From positions 146,001 through 210,000 of the forward strand of contig NZ_FNZQ01000001.1 of the NCBI RefSeq assembly GCF_900109285.1: a DNA stretch of 64,000 nucleotides, read 5' to 3'. Under the pieces are notes generated by a model. It had not been told where the DNA came from and ran no database searches. It saw only the letters and a program-made list of their open reading frames with translations. This document shows positions 16,969-25,973 of this stretch, in pieces (within the stretch, counting starts at the first letter, position 1; the number at the start of each line of letters is the position of its first letter). The position numbers and the translations under genes were made by a program. This DNA comes from Jannaschia helgolandensis. GTDB lineage: Bacteria; Pseudomonadota; Alphaproteobacteria; Rhodobacterales; Rhodobacteraceae.

Positions 16969-17961
16969 ATGACAAAACCTGCCCCTCTGCTGACTGCCCT
17001 CAGCCATTGCACTGTATATCCAGCCGCAGCCCTCTCTGTTGAAACGGGTGCGCTGATGGGCGATGCCATCGGTAACGTCACCGATGTCGTGGCCGGCGAT
17101 ATCTATATTCTGGACCCGAAAGCGATGTCGCAGGAACTGGTTCTGGGCCGTCAAGGGGCTCAGTCCGTCGTGGCCAAAGGCTCTTCAGTCGGAGCCGCCG
17201 GCCAGATCGTGACTCCGCTGGCCCGACATCAGATCATGGGGGAGCGGGGCGCATCGGTCGAGGTCCTCGTTCTGGATATAGAAGGACAACGGCTGGCACT
17301 GCCTTTGGGACCGTTATCGTCGTCGGATGAATATACCCTGATTTCGTCCAGTACGGTTGACGGCGAACTGAACCATGTCTCTCAGGTCAGCTTCGCGCGC
17401 GGGACCCGGATCACCATGGCAAACGGGTTGCAGATCCCTGTCGAACAACTGACCGCTGGCGACCGCGTCCTGACCCGCGACAATGGTCCTCAGCCAGTGC
17501 GCTGGACCGGCATGCAGACCGTCCGGGCCGAAGGATCGAACGCCCCGGTCGTAATCGCGCGCAACGCGCTCAATAATGCCGAGGATCTGGTCCTGTCGCC
17601 GGATCACCGCCTGTTCATCTATCAACGCCACGATACCATCGGCATAGGAATGGCGGAATTGCTGGTTCGTGCCCGGCATCTGGTGAACGGCGAAACCATC
17701 TGGCGTGGCCGGGGTGGGCACGTCGACTATTTCCACCTTCTTTTCGATGCACACGAGATTATCTATGTCGAAGGCATCCCCGCCGAAAGTCTGCTTGTCT
17801 CGCCCGAGGTCTTGGCCGGCCTTGGCGAAGACCTTGCCGAAGAATTGCGCGGCAGCATGGCAGGGCAGGCCCAGACGCAGCACCACGGGGTAGAACCGTC
17901 GGCTTCCGATCTGGGCGGCGTTAATGCAGCGGAAATTCTTCGGCGCGCCTCACGGCGCTGA
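16969..17961 (+). CDS. Hint-domain (hedgehog/intein-type) protein
   Basis: I place the start at ATG 16969 (MTKPAPLL); an upstream in-frame start at 16900 would add 23 residues of no evident use. The 330-residue protein has an N-terminal region of about 120 residues, then a Hint_2-type domain: SFARGTRITMANG, VEQLTAGDRVLTRDNGPQPV and LVLSPDHRLFI with the block-B/F His. The nucleophile position, normally Cys in CFARGT, is Ser. Such proteins are common in Rhodobacteraceae, often as C-terminal parts of secreted proteins; the function of the stand-alone form is unknown. It is convergent with moaE. Confidence 0.8.
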   Translation: MTKPAPLLTALSHCTVYPAAALSVETGALMGDAIGNVTDVVAGDIYILDPKAMSQELVLGRQGAQSVVAKGSSVGAAGQIVTPLARHQIMGERGASVEVLVLDIEGQRLALPLGPLSSSDEYTLISSSTVDGELNHVSQVSFARGTRITMANGLQIPVEQLTAGDRVLTRDNGPQPVRWTGMQTVRAEGSNAPVVIARNALNNAEDLVLSPDHRLFIYQRHDTIGIGMAELLVRARHLVNGETIWRGRGGHVDYFHLLFDAHEIIYVEGIPAESLLVSPEVLAGLGEDLAEELRGSMAGQAQTQHHGVEPSASDLGGVNAAEILRRASRR

Positions 17962-17964
17962 TGA

Positions 17965-18426
17965 TCAGGGTTTGCCCCAGCGATCAAGCGCGGCTTCATC
18001 GCTGTCACAGGACGCGACCCAACCTTCACCCTGATTGGTGACTTCCTTCTTCCAGAAGGGTGCGCGGGACTTGAGGTAATCCATCAGGAACGCAGCCGAT
18101 TCAAACGCGGCATCACGATGCCGCGATGCCGTGGCAACCATCATGATCCGGTCGCCGGGTCGAAGCTTGCCATATCGATGGATCACAGTGACTCCTGACA
18201 GCGGCCATCGTGCAATCGCCTGTTGCGCGATGTCGGTCAGCGCAGCGTCCGTCATACCGGGATAATGTTCGATCTGCATGTGCCGCAGCCCGTCGGCCAC
18301 GTCTCGGACCCGTCCCGTGAATGTCACAACCGCCCCGGTGTCCGGGCCAGCCTCGAGCGCCGCCGCTTCGGTCCCCAGATCGAAATCGTCCTCGCTGACG
18401 ACGACACGAATGGAGGGCGTCGACAT
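17965..18426 (-). CDS. moaE: Molybdopterin synthase large subunit MoaE
   Basis: The 153-residue product has the family motifs GAVVTFTGRVRD (about residues 31-42), EHYPGMTD, HRYGKLRPGD and the conserved SRAPFWKKE with the catalytic Lys (about residues 117-125). Together with MoaD it converts precursor Z (cPMP) to molybdopterin in the cytoplasm. The start ATG 18426 overlaps the moaD stop (TGATG); a TTG one codon earlier is possible. Confidence 0.96.
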   Translation of the reverse strand: MSTPSIRVVVSEDDFDLGTEAAALEAGPDTGAVVTFTGRVRDVADGLRHMQIEHYPGMTDAALTDIAQQAIARWPLSGVTVIHRYGKLRPGDRIMMVATASRHRDAAFESAAFLMDYLKSRAPFWKKEVTNQGEGWVASCDSDEAALDRWGKP

Positions 18427-18677
18427 CAACCGCCCGTCATCGGCGGAAAGAATGCGACCTCGCGCGCGCCGACCAGCGAAGTGTCCAGCGGCATCAGCAT
18501 CTGATCGACGGCGCAGCGCACCGCCGTCATGTCTGAAAACGCCAGATCATAGCGATCTTCGCGTGCCCGCAATTCCGCAATGAGGTCCGCGACCGTGGCA
18601 GCTTCGGTTATCACATCCTCACGCCCCAGACCGATGCGCTCACGCAGCCATGCGAAATACAGAACCTGAAGTTTCAT
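18426..18677 (-). CDS. moaD: Molybdopterin synthase sulfur-carrier subunit MoaD
   Basis: The 83-residue ubiquitin-like protein opens MKLQVLYFAWLRERIG and ends with Gly-Gly (FFPPMTGG), which is thiocarboxylated to carry sulfur to MoaE. The start was set at ATG 18677 because it overlaps the pgsA stop and gives the usual MoaD length; the longer frame runs back into pgsA. moaD and moaE are translationally coupled. Confidence 0.95.
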   Translation of the reverse strand: MKLQVLYFAWLRERIGLGREDVITEAATVADLIAELRAREDRYDLAFSDMTAVRCAVDQMLMPLDTSLVGAREVAFFPPMTGG

Positions 18678-19351
18678 CTCTGCCGATCCATCAGAAAAGG
18701 TTTTGCCTTTATGAAATAATCCCATCCGGTGATCGCCGTCAGGGCCGCCGCGATCCACAGCAAGACAACGCCGGCAAAGAAGGTTGCATCCTGCCACCAG
18801 AGCAGTCGGCCAAGGAAAAACTCGTCAGGCAGATCGCCCGAAAGGATCGCGCCGATCGTCGGTCCATCCATGTCCTGAACGCGTTCGGCGAAATGATATT
18901 TGAATATCCCGGTCGAAAACAGGACGGCCAACGCAACCATCTGTGCCGTCGTCTTCCACTTAGCCAGCCTGGTGACCTTGAGCAGTCCAGCCGTGTTGCC
19001 CAGAAATTCGCGCAGCCCACTGACGAATACTTCCCGGAAAAGGATCAGCGTAGCGGGCAGCAAAATCCATGCGTTCATCCCGGAAAAGCCGGTCACCACC
19101 AGCAGTGCGATCACGACCATCGTCTTGTCGGCAATCGGATCGAGCATCGCGCCGAAGCGGGTCTCCTGCTTCCATTCACGCGCCAGATAACCATCGAACC
19201 AGTCGGTGACGGCGGCGGTGACGAACAGCACGAGTGCAAACCAATCCGCCCAGGGCCGGGCAAAGAACAGGAACATGACTGCCACACCAGGAGCCGCGAG
19301 AAGGCGCAATACGGTCAGGATATTTGGTATGGTCCAGGTCATTGATTGCAT
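18674..19351 (-). CDS. pgsA: CDP-diacylglycerol-glycerol-3-phosphate 3-phosphatidyltransferase
   Basis: The 225-residue membrane protein has four to six hydrophobic segments and the full CDP-alcohol phosphotransferase motif: DWFDGYLAR, then eight residues, Gly, and MLDPIADK (about residues 50-78). It makes phosphatidylglycerol phosphate in the inner membrane. uvrC-pgsA-moaD-moaE is an order I know from Rhodobacterales. ATG 19351 is used here; an ATG three codons in is an alternative. Confidence 0.95.
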   Translation of the reverse strand: MQSMTWTIPNILTVLRLLAAPGVAVMFLFFARPWADWFALVLFVTAAVTDWFDGYLAREWKQETRFGAMLDPIADKTMVVIALLVVTGFSGMNAWILLPATLILFREVFVSGLREFLGNTAGLLKVTRLAKWKTTAQMVALAVLFSTGIFKYHFAERVQDMDGPTIGAILSGDLPDEFFLGRLLWWQDATFFAGVVLLWIAAALTAITGWDYFIKAKPFLMDRQR

Positions 19352-19429
19352 CTGTAACCTGCCTGCTCGCGCTCGACCATAGCAGGAGCGCCAAGGATCG
19401 GTTCGATTAGATCGCGCCCGACCTTCGCA

Positions 19430-21298
19430 TCAGCCCTTGTCGTGGAAATGCGCATGGATCGTTTCGGCAAGGGCGTCACTGATCCCATCGACCGCCTTGA
19501 GATCCGCCAGCGCGGCGCGAGACACCGCCTTGGCGCTGCCGAAATGGGCCAGCAAGGCCCGCTTGCGACCGGGACCCACGCCCGCCACTTCGTCCAGAGG
19601 GTTCGCGACGAAGGCCTTCGCGCGCTTGGCGCGGTGGGTGCCGATCGCAAATCGGTGCGCTTCATCGCGCAGACGCTGAACGAAATAAAGGACCGGATCG
19701 TTACGCTGCAACGCGAAAGGGCGCAGGCCTGTGCGGTGAAACTCCTCCTTCCCGTGGTCGCGGTCGACGCCCTTGGCGACGCCGACCATGGCAACCTCTT
19801 CGACTTGTAAATCACGAAGGATCTGTCGCACGGCACTGACCTGCCCCGCACCGCCGTCGATCAACAACAGGTCAGGCCACATGCCGGAGGTCCGTTCCGG
19901 ATCTTCCTTCAGAAGCCGCTTGAATCGCCGGGTCAGCACCTCTTTCATCATGCCGAAATCGTCGCCGGGCGTCAGTTCGTCACCCCGAATGTTGAATTTG
20001 CGATATTGCGATTTCTCGAAGCCTTCTGCACCCGAAACGATCATGGCGCCGACGGCGAAGTTTCCCTGAATATGGCTGTTGTCGTAAACTTCGATCCGCC
20101 TTGGTGGGGCCGGAAGATCGAAAGCCTCGGCGATGCCCTTCAGCAACCGGGCCTGCGTGGCGCTTTCCGACATCTTTCGGCCAAGGCTTTCCCGTGCGTT
20201 CCGCACCGCGCCCTGGACCAGATCGTATTTTTCGCCCCGTTGCGGCACCAGAAGCTGCACCCGGCGACCTGCGCGTTCCGACAGCGCCTCAACCATAAGA
20301 TCCCTTTCTTCAATGGCATGGGATAGCAGGAGCATCTTCGGCGGCTCTTTCCCGTCATAGAACTGACCGAGGAAGGCTTCCATCACTTCGGTCGGATTCA
20401 TGTCGTCGGCAACGCGCGGATAGACATCCACGTTGCCCCAATTCTGGTTGGCGCGGATGAAGAACACCTGAATGCAGGCCTGTCCGCCATCCATGTGCAG
20501 GCCGATGACATCCGCCTCGGCCACGCCTTGCGGGTTCACGCCCTGCACTGACTGCACGTTGGTCAATGCCTTGATCCTGTCACGCATGGCGGCCGCGCGT
20601 TCGAACTCCATATCCTGACTTGCGCGCGCCATTTCACCGGCCAGTTTTTCCTGAATGCCGGTGGTTTCGCCCCGCAGAAACCGCTCCGCATCCTTGACGC
20701 TGGAGGCATAGTCCGCAGCCGAAATCAGACCGACGCAAGGGGCACTGCAGCGCTTGATCTGATAATTCAGACAAGGCCGCGTGCGCGTCTCGAAATCGCT
20801 GTCGGAACAGTTTCGTAACAGGAATACGCGTTGCAACTGGTTCAGGACACGATTGACGGCCCCCGCGCTGGCGAAGGGTCCGAAATACAGGCCGTCTCCC
20901 TTCTTGCCGCGATGCTTGCGGATCTGCGGAAAGCTGTGGCTTGTCGTGACTTCGATGTTGGGAAACGATTTGTCGTCGCGCAGCAGCACATTATAGCGCG
21001 GCTTGAGTTGCTTGATCAGGTTCTGCTCCAGCAACAGAGCTTCGAGTTCCGTCTCGGTCGTCAGCACCATCATCGAGGCCGTTTCCGCGATCATCCGTGC
21101 AATCCGACCCGAATGCCCCTGCAACCGCGTGTAACTCGCCACCCGGTTCTTCAGGTTGCGCGCCTTGCCGACGTAAAGAACCCGGTTCTGTTCATCCAGC
21201 ATCCGATACACGCCCGGAGACCCGTCCAGCGTGCGCAGGAAACGTTTTATGACCTCGGGTCCGGTCAGCTTTCGCGTCTCTTTCGTGGTCCCGGTCAT
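19430..21298 (-). CDS. uvrC: Excinuclease ABC subunit C
   Basis: The product is 622 residues from ATG 21298. The N-terminal GIY-YIG nuclease domain reads [21 protein letters not shown] UvrB-binding UVR-like segment lies in the middle, the C-terminal endonuclease domain contains [11 protein letters not shown] and LLIDGGAGQ, and the protein ends with HhH repeats ([18 protein letters not shown]). It makes the two incisions of nucleotide excision repair with UvrB. The in-frame extension to 21355 is unlikely to be translated. Confidence 0.97.
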   Translation of the reverse strand: MTGTTKETRKLTGPEVIKRFLRTLDGSPGVYRMLDEQNRVLYVGKARNLKNRVASYTRLQGHSGRIARMIAETASMMVLTTETELEALLLEQNLIKQLKPRYNVLLRDDKSFPNIEVTTSHSFPQIRKHRGKKGDGLYFGPFASAGAVNRVLNQLQRVFLLRNCSDSDFETRTRPCLNYQIKRCSAPCVGLISAADYASSVKDAERFLRGETTGIQEKLAGEMARASQDMEFERAAAMRDRIKALTNVQSVQGVNPQGVAEADVIGLHMDGGQACIQVFFIRANQNWGNVDVYPRVADDMNPTEVMEAFLGQFYDGKEPPKMLLLSHAIEERDLMVEALSERAGRRVQLLVPQRGEKYDLVQGAVRNARESLGRKMSESATQARLLKGIAEAFDLPAPPRRIEVYDNSHIQGNFAVGAMIVSGAEGFEKSQYRKFNIRGDELTPGDDFGMMKEVLTRRFKRLLKEDPERTSGMWPDLLLIDGGAGQVSAVRQILRDLQVEEVAMVGVAKGVDRDHGKEEFHRTGLRPFALQRNDPVLYFVQRLRDEAHRFAIGTHRAKRAKAFVANPLDEVAGVGPGRKRALLAHFGSAKAVSRAALADLKAVDGISDALAETIHAHFHDKG

Positions 21299-21602
21299 AC
21301 GTTTGCGATTCCTTTCGGCGCTGCCTCGGATGCACCAGGAGATCAAGGGGTGCAAGCGAGTCCTGTTCTGTGGATAAACCTGAGGGGCAATTTATCAGCC
21401 CTCTGTGATGCAACGGAAAATTCACAAACCTGTTACATTATTGCAAAACTCATATTTATCGTAAGACACTAATATAAATAGATTATTTTATCCCGATAAA
21501 TTTAGTCATGCTGCTGTCTGCGCAGAGCCAGCATCCATTTTCCTACCCTGACGGCAGGTGGAGTAATTATCGTTCAGGCCGCCGCATCCCATCCTGAAAC
21601 GC
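21299..21602. other. A+T-rich intergenic region upstream of uvrC
   Basis: About 300 bases without a convincing gene. The stretch from about 21420 to 21510 is far more A+T-rich than the surroundings, as expected for a promoter region serving uvrC. I searched it for the alphaproteobacterial LexA pattern (GTTC-N7-GTTC) and did not see a good match. Confidence 0.5.
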
Positions 21603-22373
21603 TTATTCGCGCCCGATCACATCCGGTGTCTGCCAGGCCAGATGTTGTCCGCCATCGACACAAATCAACTGGCCCGTCACAGCCTTTGCACCGATGATAT
21701 AGCGCAACGCCCCTACGACATCATCGGTATCCGATCCACGACCCAAAACGGTCGCAGCCCGTTGCGCGGCAAAATGCTTGGCAGATTGTCGACTTCCCTT
21801 CAGCGTCGGACCGGGTCCGATCGCATTGACCCGGATCGCAGGTGCCAGTGCCCTCGCCGTCGTCCGGGTCAAGGTCCACAACGCCGATTTCGCCAGGGTA
21901 TAGGTCATGAACTCCGGCGTCAGCTTGCGGACCCGCTGGTCAATCATGTTCACGATGCAACCCGACGCCAATGGCGCGCCATCCGATGCGACAGCCGGGG
22001 CCTGCGCAGCGAACGCCTGCGTCAGGATTAATGGGGCACGCAGGTTGGATCCAATATGACGGTCCCATGTTTCGCGGCTGGCGGTATGGATATCATCGTA
22101 TTCAAAGATAGAGGCATTGTTGACAAGCACGTTCAGCGGCCCGCCCAAGACGCCAGCCGCCCTGTCGACCAATGCTTCGCAGGCATCCAGATCTAGCAGA
22201 TCGGCTTGCACCGGCACTCCCTTGCGCCCTTCGGATGCAACCGCCTCGGCCGTGTCCTCAGCCCCGTTGCAACTGCTGGCAAAATGGATAGCGACATCGT
22301 GACCAAGACGGGCAAGCTCGATCGCCATGGCCGCGCCCAGTCGGCCACCTGCACCAGTGACCAGAGCCCTCAT
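21603..22373 (-). CDS. SDR-family oxidoreductase, pteridine reductase-like
   Basis: The 256-residue product starts at ATG 22373, which overlaps the stop of the antiporter gene (ATGA). The cofactor motif is TGAGGRLG, followed by NNASIF, and the active site is TYTLAKSALWTLTRT with the canonical YxxxK. The GGRLG variant and the ARALAPAIRVNAIGPGP ending resemble pteridine/dihydromonapterin reductases (PTR1, FolM), so reduction of a pteridine by NADPH is plausible, though a generic SDR role remains possible. Confidence 0.78.
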   Translation of the reverse strand: MRALVTGAGGRLGAAMAIELARLGHDVAIHFASSCNGAEDTAEAVASEGRKGVPVQADLLDLDACEALVDRAAGVLGGPLNVLVNNASIFEYDDIHTASRETWDRHIGSNLRAPLILTQAFAAQAPAVASDGAPLASGCIVNMIDQRVRKLTPEFMTYTLAKSALWTLTRTTARALAPAIRVNAIGPGPTLKGSRQSAKHFAAQRAATVLGRGSDTDDVVGALRYIIGAKAVTGQLICVDGGQHLAWQTPDVIGRE

Positions 22374-23296
22374 GTCAAGGCCCAAACAAGATATGATAAA
22401 TACAAACCGGTCAGCGCGACTCCCCAGGTTCGGGTGATATCCCGCCCAAAGAACACGAACGGCACCAAAAGCATGGTCGCCGCCAGCATAACCCAGAGGT
22501 CCGACTTCAGAAAAGACGTTTCAACCGGGATCGGACCAATCAGGACCGCGACCCCAATGATACCCAACAGGTTAAAAAGGTTGGATCCAATGACGTTCCC
22601 CAGGGCCACGTCCGCATGCCTGCGCAGAGCCGCCATGACGGTGGTGGCCAGTTCCGGCAGGGACGTTCCGATAGCAACGAGTGTCAGGCCGATGACAGTT
22701 TCGCTGACCCCGAATTCGCGCGCGATCAACGTGGCTCCCTCGACAAGAAGATTAGCGCCCAGCGGCAGCCCGATCAGCCCAAGGATCAGATAAGCCGTGA
22801 TCTTCCAACCCGGCAATCCCGGTTCTGCCCCCTCGACCTCGATATCTTCGGCTCGACTGGAAAAGAAAGTCGCCAGAAGGATCCCAGCAAGAACAATCAA
22901 CAAGATGACGCCATGCCACCAGACCAGATTTCCGGTCAGGGAAAACCCGATGAACAGCAATGTCGCGGCAAGCATGTAAAGGAAATCGCGACGTGTATCG
23001 CAACCCGCTACGTGCATTGTCGCAATAATCGCAGGGATGCCCAGTACAAGCAGGACGTTGGCTGTATTCGACCCCACGACGTTACCCAGTGCGAGCCCCG
23101 GTGCCCCATCCAGAATTGCCTGCACACTGACCAACAGTTCGGGGGCCGAGGTGCCGAAGGCCACAACCGTCAAGCTGACCACCAAGGCAGGAATGCCCAG
23201 CCGCAGCGCAAGGTTCACAGCACCTTTGACAAGGGCATCGCCAGCGAAAATCAGGATCAGCAGACCGACAGCCACCATCAGGAATTCGACGATCAT
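22370..23296 (-). CDS. Calcium/sodium:cation antiporter (CaCA family, YrbG-like)
   Basis: I chose ATG 23296; a start at 23341 would run through the stop of the preceding small gene. The 308-residue protein has about ten hydrophobic segments and the two alpha-repeats of the CaCA family: VVAFGTSAPELLVSVQA (about residues 41-57) and LVAIGTSLPELATTVMA (about residues 206-222), each with the essential Glu. A soluble acidic loop (about residues 135-155) separates the halves. It exchanges Ca2+ or another cation for Na+ or H+ across the inner membrane. Confidence 0.92.
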   Translation of the reverse strand: MIVEFLMVAVGLLILIFAGDALVKGAVNLALRLGIPALVVSLTVVAFGTSAPELLVSVQAILDGAPGLALGNVVGSNTANVLLVLGIPAIIATMHVAGCDTRRDFLYMLAATLLFIGFSLTGNLVWWHGVILLIVLAGILLATFFSSRAEDIEVEGAEPGLPGWKITAYLILGLIGLPLGANLLVEGATLIAREFGVSETVIGLTLVAIGTSLPELATTVMAALRRHADVALGNVIGSNLFNLLGIIGVAVLIGPIPVETSFLKSDLWVMLAATMLLVPFVFFGRDITRTWGVALTGLYLSYLVWALT

Positions 23297-23303
23297 CGGC
23301 GCG

Positions 23304-23465
23304 TCATTCCTTTTCGCAAGGGCAAGCCCCGCTGCCAACACGAGGGGCCCCGCAATTGTCGCAGGTCTTACGTGTCAAACGTCCGCCGCCCGGAAATCGC
23401 AAGCGCCCGAACATGGCGAGTACGGCCATACCGATCAGAAAGAGTGTAACGATCTTGAAGATCAT
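23304..23465 (-). CDS. 53-aa membrane-anchored zinc-ribbon-like protein
   Basis: The ATG at 23465 directly follows the sppA stop (TGAATG) and the TGA ends eight bases before the antiporter start. The product has a hydrophobic helix (about residues 2-19, IFKIVTLFLIGMAVLAMF), a Gly/Arg-rich linker, and a C-terminal TCDNCGAPRVGSGACPCEKE with CxxC and CxC pairs suited to bind one zinc. It is easily missed because of its length. Position, phase and composition support a real gene in the sppA-antiporter-SDR operon; the function is unknown. Confidence 0.7.
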   Translation of the reverse strand: MIFKIVTLFLIGMAVLAMFGRLRFPGGGRLTRKTCDNCGAPRVGSGACPCEKE

Positions 23466-24269
23466 TCAGAGGCCATACCTTGTCCAGCCGACGCGATCCT
23501 CGACCGCACCAATGGCATCGGACAGAATACCGGGGATAAAGCGTTGAAGAAGCGGGCGGCGCTGACCCAGATGAACCAGGCGAACCTTCTTACCGTAAAG
23601 CTCCTGCAATTTCGGCACCATATGCGCGACACCGTCGGCCAGTCCTGCGGTCACAGCCTCGGCCCCGATAAAGATCTCTCCCGTAAAAAGATCCTTCTCC
23701 CTATTCAGGCGTTCGCCCCGACGGGCTGTTACGTGAGCGATGAAATGGGTATGAATCCGTTGTTGCACGGCCTTGAGCCTGTCGATGTCCTGCGCCCTTT
23801 CAGGTCGAAAGGGATCCAGCATCGACTTGTCTTCTCCTGCCGTATGGACCCGCCGTTCGATACCGTAACGAGCGATCAAGTCCTGAAAACCAAAACCGGC
23901 CGAGATGACACCGATGCTGCCGGTAATCGAACTGTCGTCGACCCAGATATCATCCGCTGCAGTCGCCAGCCAATATCCCCCAGAAGCGGCGACATCTTCC
24001 ACGAAAGCGTGAACCGGCAAGCTGATTTCATCCGCAAGTCGACGAATCTGCGCTCCAATCAGTGCGGACTGTACGGGCGACCCACCGGGTGAGTTTATCG
24101 CCAGTGCCACGGCATCGGGCTTTCCCTTACGGAAGGCTTTCTCGATTACCGCTGCGATGGATGCATGCGCCAGCGCGCCCCGCCCGCCGGTCGCCGAGAT
24201 GACGCCCTGCAAACGCAACACGGAAACCTTACGGGACGATTTACGGCGGAAAGGGGGGAAGCGCAGCAT
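23466..24269 (-). CDS. sppA: S49-family signal peptide peptidase SppA
   Basis: The 267-residue product starts at ATG 24269. The single S49 domain contains LAINSPGGSPVQSALIG (about residues 58-74) and DVAASGGYWLATAADDI (about residues 91-107), where the Ser of ASGG is the nucleophile, followed by ITGSIGVI. A Lys further on completes the Ser-Lys dyad in this family. It lacks the N-terminal transmembrane helix of the large E. coli SppA. It degrades cleaved signal peptides or membrane-protein fragments. Confidence 0.9.
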   Translation of the reverse strand: MLRFPPFRRKSSRKVSVLRLQGVISATGGRGALAHASIAAVIEKAFRKGKPDAVALAINSPGGSPVQSALIGAQIRRLADEISLPVHAFVEDVAASGGYWLATAADDIWVDDSSITGSIGVISAGFGFQDLIARYGIERRVHTAGEDKSMLDPFRPERAQDIDRLKAVQQRIHTHFIAHVTARRGERLNREKDLFTGEIFIGAEAVTAGLADGVAHMVPKLQELYGKKVRLVHLGQRRPLLQRFIPGILSDAIGAVEDRVGWTRYGL

Positions 24270-24337
24270 GAAGGGGGATGTATATCCCGCCCGGACCGGG
24301 AACAAGGCAACTCCAAATCTTTTACCCGGACCGTCCG

Positions 24338-24764
24338 ATGCAGATCCAACCTGAGATTCCTGTTCGTGATCCCAACCTATATTCGCCCAAGTGGCGTATC
24401 GGGCAGGATGGTCCGGTGGGCGAAGCCTCACATGCGCTTTTTTTTGGACTGGCGAAGACGCGCAGGATCTTGACGGATCGCAAAAGCCAACTCCCTGCCT
24501 CTGGGACACCGCGCCATACTTTTCTCAAGTCACTCCACATCCTGGGCCGGGATCGGGGCATCAACCCGAAGACAGCCGCCAAGTGGCGAAAGCGTGAGAT
24601 CGTTAAGGATCGCCAAGACGGGGCCGAAAGAGCCGCGATCTACTGCTCATTGCGATGCAAATGAGGCAATGGTCGTCGCGTTCCGGCGCCACACACTGCT
24701 TTTGTTGGACGATTGCCTCTATGCACTGCAGCCCTCGATCCCGCATCTGACACGCTCAGTTCTA
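24338..24764 (+). pseudogene. 5' portion of a broken IS481-type transposase gene
   Basis: From about 24555 the translation matches an IS481 transposase: RGINPKTAAKWRKR (helix-turn-helix), then after a frameshift KTGPKEPRST, MVVAFRRHTLLLLDDCLYALQPSIPHLTRSVL. A stop and a frame change fall between about 24610 and 24670, so the gene is dead. It is cut at 24764 by the IS5-family element and resumes at 25932. The first about 55 codons from ATG 24338 do not look like IS481 and may be the head of a different gene fused at the insertion point. Confidence 0.75.
24761..24764. repeat. Left target-site duplication of the IS5-family element (TCTA)
   Basis: TCTA immediately precedes the left end and is repeated at 25928-25931 after the right end. 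Joining across one copy restores the IS481 reading GTTCTACATCGC (Val-Leu-His-Arg). Confidence 0.85.
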
Positions 24765-25927
24765 GAAACATCTGAACAACGCCTCGGCTTGGCGGTTTCA
24801 ATCTGATCTTGACTTGCGGTAGCTGATTTCCCCTCTGTTCTGGCGGTTTCGCCGCGTTTTCACTGCCATCGTCCAATCTTTGGTGAATTCATCCCGTCGC
24901 ACCATCCGCCGCCTTCGGTCCAGATACGGGTTGCAGAAAGCGAACAGGCGGAACAACTGCGCCCGGTTCTTTGCCAGCCCACGATATCGGGTCTTGATGT
25001 AGCCGAACTGGCGTTTCAACACCCGGAACGGATGCTCGCCCCCTGGACCTGCCTTTGGCAATCAGACGGTTGATGTGCTCATCACTGGGGTGCAGCGAGT
25101 CGCCCGGGCTTGCGCATTACCCCCCAAAACTTGCCGGGACCGTCGAATGTGGCCTCACGCTCGGCGATGACACAAGCCTTGTCCACTAAGCCTTGTCCGC
25201 CCAGACAGGTTTTCACCACCATGCAGAAGCTCGTCCCAGACACGGCAGTCCTGCACTTTCGCCGTTGAGGCCTCAGGGCTATGCACCACGCCGCTATCGG
25301 CATCGACGTGAGCCTTCATGCCAAAATACCGACCGTTGCCTTTCTTCGTACTCGTCATCTCGGGGGCCACGCTTGCCAGACTTGTTCTTCGTCGAGGGCT
25401 GAGAGTCGATGATCGCCGCATCGACCAGCGTGCCAGAGCGCCGCATCACGCCCTTCTCGGCCAGATGTGCTTCACTTCGGCAAAGATTGCCTATGGCAAC
25501 GCATGGTGGTCCAGAAAGTGGCGGAAGTTCAGGATCGTGGTTTCGTCCGGAATACGGTCATCTCCGAGTTCCAAACCGGCGAAACGGCGCATAGCGTCGC
25601 TGTCGTAGAGGCTTCCTCGGCCATCGGATCGCTCAGCGCATCCCACTGCTGAAGGCAATAAATACGCAGCATGGTTTTCAAAGGCATCGCCGGTCGCCCA
25701 CCCTTGCTGCCCACCTTCGGGTAATGCGGTTCGCATCAATGCCAAAAGCCGCGACCAGGGCACACAGCATCCATCTCGGACAGGAACTTTTCCCGCCGCG
25801 TCACCTTCTTCTTGGTGGCGTGGGAGAGTGCGGCAAATGTCATCCGTTTGGGCATCGGCGGGTTCCTTTGTCGTTCGATCCGAACCTACCAGATCACGCC
25901 GCCAAGCCGAGGTTTTTCAGATGTTCC
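24765..25927 (-). mobile_element. IS5-family insertion sequence, 1163 bp, inactive
   Basis: The ends are GAAACATCTGAACAAC followed by CCTCGGCTTGGCGG on the left, and the complement of GGAACATCTGAAAAA followed by CCTCGGCTTGGCGG on the right, giving imperfect inverted repeats of about 28 bp. Flanks carry a TCTA duplication. The element sits inside an IS481-type transposase gene. Its own transposase frame is broken several times. Confidence 0.85.
24798..25855 (-). pseudogene. Frameshifted IS5-family transposase gene
   Basis: ATG 25855 opens MPKRMTFAAL. Recognisable blocks follow in different frames: SKGGRPAMPLKTMLRIYCLQQW, LYDSDAMRRFAGLELGDDRIPDETTILNFRHFL (about 25500-25640), GNGRYFGMKAHVDADSGVVH (about 25280-25340), and near the end EHPFRVLKRQFGYIKTRYRGLAKN (about 24960-25040). 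The order matches a full IS5 transposase with its DDE catalytic core, but at least three frame changes separate the blocks. No single product can be made. Confidence 0.85.
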
Positions 25928-25931
25928 TCTA
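25928..25931. repeat. Right target-site duplication of the IS5-family element (TCTA)
   Basis: This is the second copy of TCTA, directly after the right inverted end CAGATGTTCC. Confidence 0.85.
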
Positions 25932-25973
25932 CATCGCTGCCTTCAGCGTCATGGCATTTCCCGGCTGGCCGCG
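25932..25973 (+). pseudogene. 3' continuation of the broken IS481-type transposase gene
   Basis: The bases translate to HRCLQRHGISRLA, the exact continuation of the HLTRS(A/V)L-HRCLQRHGISRLP block of IS481 transposases. After this the homology stops, so the catalytic domain is missing. The truncation point coincides with the beginning of an oppositely oriented IS110-like fragment. Confidence 0.8.

Noticed and set aside
21299..21602. LexA/SOS box upstream of uvrC
   Set aside because: GTTCTGTGGATAAAC is only a partial match to the alphaproteobacterial GTTC-N7-GTTC pattern.
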